Of a DNA stretch of 5,356 bases, positions 1 to 5,356 are shown one piece after another. This DNA comes from Anaerolineae bacterium (GTDB lineage Bacteria > Chloroflexota > Anaerolineae > JAFGEY01), in contig JAFGJF010000577.1 in NCBI GenBank assembly GCA_016929205.1, forward strand, positions 1-5,356. The letters are read 5' to 3'. The notes under the pieces are model-generated. The model saw only the letters and a program-made list of their open reading frames with translations. It was not told the DNA's origin and did no database searches. Both the position numbers and the translations under genes were made by a program. Positions within the stretch are counted from its first letter, which is position 1; each line of letters starts with the position of its first letter.

Positions 1-554
1 AGGTTTTCCACGTCGAGCAGTTGCAGCCCATCCGAACCGGCGACCTCGGCCGAGTGGGCGACGGTGACAAAGCGGTTGATCATGTTCCCCGGAAGCGCCG
101 CCAGCTTGGCAGCACGATAGTGATACAACTGCTGGCGGATGTGGCTGTCCTCAAACCGGATCCCCAATGACTCGATCTCGTCGATCAGCGTCGGCGCAAT
201 CATCTCAAAGCCCACCGTAGCGCCCGCGGGATCCACGCCGAGCCCATTGATCATGGTCTCCATCGCCAATTGCGCGCGCTGCAGTCGCGCATGATCCCGC
301 TTTCCTCCCCACCTGGTCAACACCGTCATCGCCGCCAGGGTGCACATCACCCGGTCATGATAGTACTTGGGCTCCCTCGCCCCCCAACTTCCATCGGCCA
401 ACTGGTGGGATCGCAGATACTCGAGGGCCTGTTCACCTATCGGTTCGCCCAGTTCGCTGAGGCGAGCCACCCAGGCGGTATCATAGATCGTATTCATCAT
501 CTTGCCTGCGCCGATTTCTTTGAGCAGGCCATAGACGTGCCGGCGCAACTCCAT
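1..554 (-). CDS. Class II diterpene cyclase, Rv3377c-like (N-terminal part, 3' end outside window)
   Basis: This open frame starts at ATG 554 and stays open for 184 codons to the window edge. Early residues 23-32 read IYDTAWVARL, matching the YDTAWVA signature of class II diterpene cyclases. Residues 51-58 read QLADGSWG, a QxxDGSW repeat motif of the terpene-cyclase/prenyltransferase alpha-barrel superfamily. Further blocks ATVGFEMIAPTL (112-123) and AEVAGSDG (169-176), followed by LLDVENL at the edge, match M. tuberculosis Rv3377c as I recall it, almost without gaps and from the first methionine, which supports this start. Family members protonate geranylgeranyl diphosphate and cyclise it to a bicyclic diterpenyl diphosphate in the cytoplasm or at the membrane face. 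The catalytic DxDD/DxDT motif lies in the unseen C-terminal part, so integrity and product (halimadienyl, kolavenyl or copalyl diphosphate) cannot be judged. It begins 24 nt after the diterpene synthase gene and probably uses its product as that enzyme's substrate. The family call is firm; the exact product is open. Confidence 0.9.
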   Translation of the reverse strand, partial: MELRRHVYGLLKEIGAGKMMNTIYDTAWVARLSELGEPIGEQALEYLRSHQLADGSWGAREPKYYHDRVMCTLAAMTVLTRWGGKRDHARLQRAQLAMETMINGLGVDPAGATVGFEMIAPTLIDEIESLGIRFEDSHIRQQLYHYRAAKLAALPGNMINRFVTVAHSAEVAGSDGLQLLDVEN

Positions 555-563
555 ATATGTTTT

Positions 564-570
564 CTCCCCC
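564..570 (-). promoter_or_regulatory. Ribosome binding site of the cyclase gene
   Basis: Read on the minus strand, GGGGGAG lies about 9 nt before ATG 554, within the 24-nt gap after the diterpene synthase stop codon. It supports ATG 554 as the start and independent re-initiation on a shared transcript. Confidence 0.6.
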
Positions 571-578
571 ACGACTAA

Positions 579-1508
579 TTAGTTTCTCTCGACAAGCTCA
601 AACTCATCAGGCAGTTCAACTTGAGGTAACGGATACCAGATACCCTTTATAACGGTACCTATCCCCAATACGTTTCCAAGATTCGAATGATAAAAATGAC
701 GCATCAGCGACCACCCATCCGGGCCGATTGCCTCGTAATCCGGCTCTATCCGGCGCGCATAGAGGTGATCGTAAAGAATGGCGTACAGTTGTCGTTTGTT
801 CAAATAGGGCGATGGCGCGATCGTAAAATACAGGTCTTCGCTTCCCGTCGTCAACAGCGGCATATCAAAGGCACAAAACTTGTCAAACCCGATGAACAGA
901 TCCACCGGCTCGACGACCTCGCCGTAATAAGCCTGTACAATCTGCGCTCTGTCCGGCGTATGCCCGTGCTCCTGGTAAAAGCGAACCGCTATGTCGGCTA
1001 CCCTTTCCGTTGCGTCGTGGGCAAACAAGCCAAAAAAGAGGCGGCAGCGATCGTGATCGGCCGTTCGCGTCTCCAGTTGCTCGAACACATCCACCAGGTG
1101 TGCAAACGACGTTGGCGCAAAAGCACGGGCATAGTCGCCGTAAAATCGGATGCGTACCTGGTAACGCGTGCAAAAATCGACGAAATCCGGATGGCCGACC
1201 ATCTTTGTCCAGCCGCTGGCAGCCATGCGAGCATAGTCCTCGCCGCGAGCCATCAGGTCGGGACCAAAGGCAGGCGAGAGGATGGTGTGCAAGCCGTGAT
1301 CAAAGAGCAGTGTAAAGAGGCGAATGTAAGCCGCGATCATGGCCTCAAGGTATGCCGTCTCAAAATCCACTTCCGAACGCGGCGCGTCTTCCAGCATAAA
1401 CCAGCGCCGGGTACCGTTGATCGGCAGCACGCAGACCTTGGACCCGTTCTCACGCACCAATTGGGCAACCTGGTCTGTCCCTAACTTGAAAAATGCCTCT
1501 CGGTTCAT
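579..1508 (-). CDS. Diterpene synthase, tuberculosinol/isotuberculosinol synthase (Rv3378c) homologue
   Basis: The 309-residue soluble protein aligns over nearly its whole length with M. tuberculosis Rv3378c (296 residues as recalled), which has a cis-prenyltransferase-like fold and acts on a bicyclic diterpenyl diphosphate made by Rv3377c. Shared blocks are NGTRRWF (31-37; FDGTRRWF region in Rv3378c), LSPAFGPDLMARG near 77-89, RFYGDY (121-126), LFFGLFAHDATERVA (157-171), YYGEVVEPVDLFIGF (194-208), PLLTTGSEDLYFTIAPSPY (217-235), ILYDHLY (244-250) and GIWY near the end. Family members ionise the diphosphate and yield a diterpene alcohol, or in M. tuberculosis also transfer the terpenyl group to adenosine N1. 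Oddities: Asn31 replaces the Asp of the GxRRW region, Phe49 sits where Rv3378c has Tyr51, and about 14 extra residues follow the usual C-terminus. Tyr92 (Rv3378c Tyr90) is kept. A GTG one codon upstream (1511) is an alternative start; ATG is preferred. The start lies 6 nt after the glycosyltransferase stop, and the cyclase gene follows. The family is certain; product and acceptor are unknown. Confidence 0.9.
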   Translation of the reverse strand: MNREAFFKLGTDQVAQLVRENGSKVCVLPINGTRRWFMLEDAPRSEVDFETAYLEAMIAAYIRLFTLLFDHGLHTILSPAFGPDLMARGEDYARMAASGWTKMVGHPDFVDFCTRYQVRIRFYGDYARAFAPTSFAHLVDVFEQLETRTADHDRCRLFFGLFAHDATERVADIAVRFYQEHGHTPDRAQIVQAYYGEVVEPVDLFIGFDKFCAFDMPLLTTGSEDLYFTIAPSPYLNKRQLYAILYDHLYARRIEPDYEAIGPDGWSLMRHFYHSNLGNVLGIGTVIKGIWYPLPQVELPDEFELVERN

Positions 1509-1514
1509 CACCCA

Positions 1515-2894
1515 TCACCCTCCCGCGCCCGCGCGGGGTGCCGGCTGACGCCACAGCCGCCCGATCAAGAGCGCGTAAAACGTCAGCAAAACCATCATCA
1601 CCTGTGGAAGGTATATGAGCGGGTCGCTCAGCACATACGGCCCCGGCAAGATGACCTCACTGCCCAGGATGGCCAACCCCACGATACGGCCAAGATCGGC
1701 CACGACGTAAACCATAAAAACGATCCAGAGCCATATTTTGACTGCGCGCCGTTTGATCGTAGCCAACAGATAGGCAAACACAGCCATACCGAGCGCCGCT
1801 TCCCAGACGATATCCAGCCAGATGAATGCGCCGGCATAGAAAGCAAAGGCCAGATCGAGCCCAAGCCGGGGCACATCGTAACCCGCTCGCGCAGCCGGAC
1901 GCAGCAACTGCCGGATTCCCACCACAGCCAGGGGGATCAGAAGGAGAATCTTGACCAGCACGGCCAGGTTGAGCGTTTGCGGCGAGGCGCCCCACAGGTA
2001 AGCAAAAATCTGCTTGATCGAGTGGTTGTACCCCAGGAACGGCGCATCGGGGCCGCGCCACGGAAAATCACGGCCCAAACGAGACAGGATGCCCAGGTAA
2101 TCGCCGTACTGCTGCCACCCATAGGCCGGCCCGGCAATGAGGATCGTTGTGCCGGCGATGACGATATAGACCACGACCGTCCACGCCAACAACCTGGCCA
2201 GGAACCGATACCGTCCCAACAGCAAGGGTACGGCAACGGCAAAGGCCCACATCGGCTTGGTCTGCAAAATCAGCGCCAGCCACAGCACAGACCACGCCAG
2301 CCGTTCGTACAAAAGCGCCTCGATCAGCAGCGTGGACAGCAAAGCCATCGTGATATAGATGTTGAGATAGCTCAGGTCGCTCCAAAACTCGGAAAAGACA
2401 AACCATACCGGCAGCAGCCAAACCACCCACCTGGCCGCATCATCCAGGCCCAGGCGGCGAAATATCCGTCCCCATCGCACACACAGCAGCGCATAGGCGG
2501 CGATGTGCAGCACCGTATGGATCGTCGAGGTGGCCAATGGGGGCAGCCACGTAAAAGGCACAAAGAGCATAGCATAGAACGGTGGATAGGGAAAGTGATA
2601 TTCGATTGACGTTAACGCATCCTGTAGATAAAGATCCTGGCGCTGCCGGAAATGCATCCCCGCATCCAGGTAAACCTGCAGATCCACGGGAACGGGCGGC
2701 GATTGGCTTTCCGCCCAACCGGGCATGTCCATCCCCGGGATCCGGTCCGGGACAGCGACGACGACCAGATACGCGCCGTGTATGGCAAGGCGCAGCAAGG
2801 CATAGATCGCAGATACAACCAATACGATCCGAAAAAGCCTTGTCTGCCGCCAGGTTTGGGCCAACTGGTCACCGAATTCATTCATCCCGGACAT
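1515..2894 (-). CDS. Polytopic membrane glycosyltransferase, GT87/DUF2029-like
   Basis: This 459-residue, very hydrophobic protein has roughly ten or more membrane segments, the first at about residues 21-48. It resembles GT87 (DUF2029) GT-C enzymes, which take mannose or another sugar from a polyprenyl-phosphate carrier outside the membrane; actinobacterial PimE is the best-known relative. Visible family-like features are DLQVYLDAG (71-79) in the first large extracytoplasmic loop, where Asp71 is the candidate catalytic acid/base, YHFPYPPFYAMLF (99-111), NIYITMALLSTLL (168-180), LILQTKPMWA (198-207) and GYNHSIKQ (288-295). The frame is open to a GTG at 2918, but ATG 2894 has AGGAG 5 nt before it and is preferred; ATG 2885 is less likely. 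The gene starts 42 nt after the permease and ends 6 nt before the diterpene synthase start. The acceptor cannot be read from sequence. Glycosylation of the diterpenoid is an inference from linkage; a cell-envelope glycolipid is equally possible. The family is likely; substrate unknown. Confidence 0.75.
   Translation of the reverse strand: MSGMNEFGDQLAQTWRQTRLFRIVLVVSAIYALLRLAIHGAYLVVVAVPDRIPGMDMPGWAESQSPPVPVDLQVYLDAGMHFRQRQDLYLQDALTSIEYHFPYPPFYAMLFVPFTWLPPLATSTIHTVLHIAAYALLCVRWGRIFRRLGLDDAARWVVWLLPVWFVFSEFWSDLSYLNIYITMALLSTLLIEALLYERLAWSVLWLALILQTKPMWAFAVAVPLLLGRYRFLARLLAWTVVVYIVIAGTTILIAGPAYGWQQYGDYLGILSRLGRDFPWRGPDAPFLGYNHSIKQIFAYLWGASPQTLNLAVLVKILLLIPLAVVGIRQLLRPAARAGYDVPRLGLDLAFAFYAGAFIWLDIVWEAALGMAVFAYLLATIKRRAVKIWLWIVFMVYVVADLGRIVGLAILGSEVILPGPYVLSDPLIYLPQVMMVLLTFYALLIGRLWRQPAPRAGAGG
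1518..1523 (-). promoter_or_regulatory. Ribosome binding site of the diterpene synthase inside the glycosyltransferase gene
   Basis: GGAGGG on the minus strand is formed by the last two sense codons (Gly-Gly) of the glycosyltransferase. It lies 9 nt before ATG 1508 and 6 nt before the alternative GTG 1511. Ribosomes ending on the glycosyltransferase cover this site, so the two genes are probably translationally coupled. Confidence 0.7.
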
Positions 2895-2899
2895 TGACA

Positions 2900-2904
2900 C
2901 TCCT
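2900..2904 (-). promoter_or_regulatory. Ribosome binding site that sets the glycosyltransferase start
   Basis: AGGAG on the minus strand lies 5 nt before ATG 2894. It falls downstream of the possible GTG start at 2918 and so argues against that longer form. It also abuts one arm of a weak inverted repeat (2904-2908 with 2935-2939). Confidence 0.65.
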
Positions 2905-2936
2905 AGAGATGCACGCACCTTCCACCCACGTATGCT

Positions 2937-5264
2937 CTACTCTCGACGCAAAACGCCGACAATGGATGTGCCGGCCGCCCGCCGTCCGGGGATCAAGCTG
3001 CCCAGAACGCTGATCCCGACCAACGCGGGCGGCAGCACAAGCACGTAGAACAGGCTCAAAGAGACCTGCACCTGGCCAAAGCCGTACGTGCTGGCCAGGC
3101 TGGCCAACACCCCCTTGGTAAAGACAAACCCCACGGGCAGACCCACCACCGCGGCCAGGAACCCCAACAGGCCGGCCGTCGTCGTCACCATCGCCACCAC
3201 CTGATTTGGCGTCATGCCGATCGTCTTGAGCACGCCGATCGTGCGCAGTTTCTCTTGCACGGACAACAAGGAGGTATTGAACACATTGATCACCGCCATG
3301 CCGATCAAGATCCCGCCCAGCGCCAAAATGGCCAACTGGAGAGTGTAGACCTGGTCGGGAATGGCCTGCTCGACGAAAATCAGGTTCAGATCGGCGTCCG
3401 GCCTGGGCGACAGGTACGCTTTGAGCCGATCCGGGTCTGCGCCGGGTGCAAGCCGCAAATAATAACGAGATGGTTCAACGTGACCCAGCGCGCGTGTCAC
3501 CGTCGACAGGTTGACGATCAGCATTTGCCCCGTATTGACCGGTTCCGAATACTGCCCGACGATCCGCCAGGTCAGCGGGCGGTTTTCGACGCCGTCCAGG
3601 ACAAGCGTGATCTCGTCGCCAACAGACAGCCCCAACCAATCCAAGAGTCCCTGCCCGGCCATCGCTTCAAACGTATCGGGTTGTAAAAACCGTCCTACTG
3701 TAACCTGAAACGGCCAGTCTGTCAAGTCGCCCTCCACGGCCCGCACTTGAAACGAGCGACGATCCAGCGTCTCTGCCGCGATCAACTGCTCGCCGTAAAA
3801 GCGCTCCACGCCGGGCGCACGGCTCAAATAATACACCACCCTGGTGTGGCTCGTCTTTTCCCGGCTCACCAGAGCGTCATAGACGATACCCAACAACTCG
3901 GGCTGCTTCCTGTACCGGTCCAACGTCTCGTTGAGCGCCAGGCCGAACACAATGCCGATCACGCCCAGTGCCAGGTTGAGGCCGATCAGCAGCGAACGAA
4001 ATGGCCGGGCAAAAACGTCGTTCAGCCCCAGCACAAAAATCACCGGCAGCCCCAGGCGCGTCGCCCACCTGACCGCCAGCGCCCCCTTTTGGCGCGGTGC
4101 CTCGGCGCCCACCGAAATGACCTTGACAATGTTGGCCCTGGCCCCCCGGTAAGCCGTTCCCACGGTCGCGACCATGGTCGTCAACGCGATCGCGCCCAGG
4201 ACGGTGGCAATCAGCAAACCGTCGACCGGCGGCCGGAAAGTGGTGCTCAAGGACGCAGCCACGTTTTTCAGCGGCAGAGGCGACAGCACGATGCCCAGCA
4301 GCACTCCCAGCGCGCCGCCGATCAGACCCAGGATCAGGTATTGGCCAACGTACAGCAAAAAGACCTGGGACTGGGTGAATCCAATCGCTTTCAGCATACC
4401 GATCTGTCTGAACTGGGACAGCACCATCGAACTAACGCTGCTGGTAATGACCAGGATCGTGGCCAGGATGGCAAAAAACCCAAATGCCCCCAAGAAGACC
4501 AGGTTGAGCGCCGCAGCAAAGATGGCCGACGATTTGACGTCGCGCCAATCGGTGTGCCCGGCGACGGCCTCCGGGCGAAGCGAGGCCTCGATCAGCGCTA
4601 CCATCTCACCCACCGCGTCCGGGTCGGCCAGACGCAGCCCCACCGACCGGTCCCAGGTTGACTCATCCGGGTACAACGCGCGCATCGTATCCTCGCCGAC
4701 ATAGAGATAAGGCGGCTGGCTGTTGCGATAGGTATCCCACGTCGGATTATAGGCCAGGCCGACGACGGGCAGATCGAGCTCCTTGCCGTCCTGGCGCGTG
4801 ATCTGGATCGTATCGCCAACCTCGAGTTGGTACAGATCGTTCAAATCCTTGCTGGCCAACAGCTCATCCTGGCCCGGCAGCACGGTGCGTCCCTCCCGGA
4901 TCAACAGGCGGTTCACATCAGGCGCAGACGGCGGGATCACCCTCAGGCTGACCCACACCCGTGCCTCGCCAAGCTGCACCCTGGTATCGACGCTGTACTG
5001 CACCCCGGTGCTCGCCACCACGCCGGGCAACTGCTCGATGCGTTCCACGTCGCGCGGGCGCGCCACCTCCCGGTCTAAATAGATCCACAGGTGGGCGCCA
5101 TTCAACGCTTCAAAGGCACGGTCATATGGCGCATCCATGTTCATCAACGTCGCCAGGGCCAGGGTCAGCAGCGCGGACGCGGCCGTGATCGTGATCACGA
5201 TCAGGGTCGAAATCAGCGCCCGGCCGACGATATCCGCCTTCACCTTGAGCAAAATCGCACTCAT
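2937..5264 (-). CDS. ABC transporter permease with two FtsX domains (MacB/LolC-type superfamily)
   Basis: The 775-residue inner-membrane protein has the duplicated FtsX-permease plan. A first membrane helix (about 16-42) is followed by an extracytoplasmic MacB_PCD-like domain (about 45-245). Three helices follow near 250-280, 302-330 and 350-372, then another near 405-445 or a pair there, a second extracytoplasmic domain (about 450-637) and three final helices near 640-665, 690-718 and 735-758. The cytoplasmic loops RQIGMLKAIGFTQSQV (286-301) and RTIGVLKTIGMTPNQV (674-689) are the paired FtsX coupling segments that contact the ATPase. Such proteins use mechanotransmission to export or extract lipids, lipoproteins, peptides or antibiotics, or to control cell-wall hydrolases. 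ATG 5264 is the natural start, 16 nt after the ATPase stop, though its leader has only a G-rich GGTGG-like ribosome site. The gene ends in TAG at 2937, 42 nt before the glycosyltransferase. The family is certain; the substrate is not. Export of a terpenoid or glycolipid is a contextual guess. Confidence 0.9.
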   Translation of the reverse strand: MSAILLKVKADIVGRALISTLIVITITAASALLTLALATLMNMDAPYDRAFEALNGAHLWIYLDREVARPRDVERIEQLPGVVASTGVQYSVDTRVQLGEARVWVSLRVIPPSAPDVNRLLIREGRTVLPGQDELLASKDLNDLYQLEVGDTIQITRQDGKELDLPVVGLAYNPTWDTYRNSQPPYLYVGEDTMRALYPDESTWDRSVGLRLADPDAVGEMVALIEASLRPEAVAGHTDWRDVKSSAIFAAALNLVFLGAFGFFAILATILVITSSVSSMVLSQFRQIGMLKAIGFTQSQVFLLYVGQYLILGLIGGALGVLLGIVLSPLPLKNVAASLSTTFRPPVDGLLIATVLGAIALTTMVATVGTAYRGARANIVKVISVGAEAPRQKGALAVRWATRLGLPVIFVLGLNDVFARPFRSLLIGLNLALGVIGIVFGLALNETLDRYRKQPELLGIVYDALVSREKTSHTRVVYYLSRAPGVERFYGEQLIAAETLDRRSFQVRAVEGDLTDWPFQVTVGRFLQPDTFEAMAGQGLLDWLGLSVGDEITLVLDGVENRPLTWRIVGQYSEPVNTGQMLIVNLSTVTRALGHVEPSRYYLRLAPGADPDRLKAYLSPRPDADLNLIFVEQAIPDQVYTLQLAILALGGILIGMAVINVFNTSLLSVQEKLRTIGVLKTIGMTPNQVVAMVTTTAGLLGFLAAVVGLPVGFVFTKGVLASLASTYGFGQVQVSLSLFYVLVLPPALVGISVLGSLIPGRRAAGTSIVGVLRRE

Positions 5265-5280
5265 ACCACCACGCCACCCA

Positions 5281-5356
5281 TCACTGTAACTCGGTCAATC
5301 GCTGCGCGATCCGTTTTGCATCTCCCCCGGCCATCTCTTCTACCAACAAGCCGTCG
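5281..5356 (-). CDS. Probable ABC transporter ATP-binding protein (C-terminal end only)
   Basis: The frame enters from the right edge and encodes 24 residues, beginning DGLLVEE and ending RLTELQ, before a TGA at 5281. An acidic DGxxVEE segment shortly before the end resembles the C-terminus of LolD/MacB-type ATPases, where a strand carrying a DG(R/x)(I/V)V motif follows the H-loop. No Walker or signature motif is inside the window, so the call rests on this short tail and on its position 16 nt upstream of an FtsX-type permease, the usual partner order. The two would form one ABC complex at the inner membrane. An accessory protein of the same transporter is the main alternative. Confidence 0.7.
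   Translation of the reverse strand, partial: DGLLVEEMAGGDAKRIAQRLTELQ

Noticed and set aside
270..578. A 102-codon open frame on the plus strand at the left end
   Set aside because: It overlaps the class II cyclase frame on the minus strand, which carries clear YDTAWVA and QxxDGSW motifs. The plus-strand product resembles nothing.
555..578. Possible terminator between the diterpene synthase and the cyclase
   Set aside because: The 24-nt gap contains a ribosome binding site but no inverted repeat or T-tract, so read-through is expected.
687..1484. A 265-codon open frame on the plus strand
   Set aside because: It is antisense to the Rv3378c homologue, whose protein matches a known family along its length. 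The plus-strand product shows no recognisable motif.
1977..2609. A 210-codon open frame on the plus strand
   Set aside because: It is the complement of the GT87-like gene. The Gln/Arg/Pro-rich composition is typical of a shadow of hydrophobic coding sequence.
2895..2918. GTG at 2918 as the start of the glycosyltransferase
   Set aside because: The AGGAG ribosome site lies downstream of this GTG and at ideal distance from ATG 2894. The eight extra residues show no homology-like features.
3747..4661. A 304-codon open frame on the plus strand
   Set aside because: It lies wholly antisense to the well-supported FtsX permease. Its product is rich in Gln, Arg, Asp and His without any domain, as expected for the complement of GC-rich membrane-protein codons.

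Overview
This 5,356-base, GC-rich window is densely coding, and every supported gene lies on the minus strand. In transcription order (right to left) they are: the last 24 codons of a probable ABC-transporter ATPase (5281-5356); a large two-FtsX-domain ABC permease (2937-5264); a polytopic GT87/DUF2029-type membrane glycosyltransferase (1515-2894); a homologue of Mycobacterium tuberculosis Rv3378c, tuberculosinol/isotuberculosinol synthase (579-1508); and the N-terminal 184 codons of a homologue of Rv3377c, a class II diterpene cyclase (1-554, running off the left edge). The gaps are 16, 42, 6 and 24 nt, so the layout looks like one operon. The glycosyltransferase and the diterpene synthase appear translationally coupled.

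The core of the window is the last two genes, a two-enzyme diterpene pathway. The cyclase should fold geranylgeranyl diphosphate into a bicyclic diterpenyl diphosphate of the halimane, clerodane or labdane type. The Rv3378c-like enzyme should then remove the diphosphate and quench the cation with water, or transfer the terpenyl group to an acceptor such as a nucleoside. In M. tuberculosis this pair makes tuberculosinyl diphosphate and then tuberculosinol or 1-tuberculosinyladenosine. A related pair is known from the Chloroflexota member Herpetosiphon aurantiacus, where it makes kolavelool-type diterpenoids. Here two residues discussed as active-site residues in the mycobacterial enzyme (Asp34, Tyr51; numbering from memory) appear as Asn31 and Phe49, so the product or mechanism may differ.

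Upstream, the GT87-like protein could glycosylate a lipid, possibly the diterpenoid, and the MacB/FtsX-type ABC system could export a lipophilic product. Both links rest only on gene context. The window is consistent with a bacterium outside the mycobacteria. Chloroflexota is my best guess, from the precedent for this gene pair, the GC-rich coding style and the GT87 and FtsX types, but the sequence does not prove it.

I see no RNA genes, CRISPR arrays, mobile elements, convincing promoters or rho-independent terminators. No gene-free stretch exceeds 42 nt. The operon promoter presumably lies right of the window, and the cyclase's catalytic DxDD/DxDT region lies left of it.
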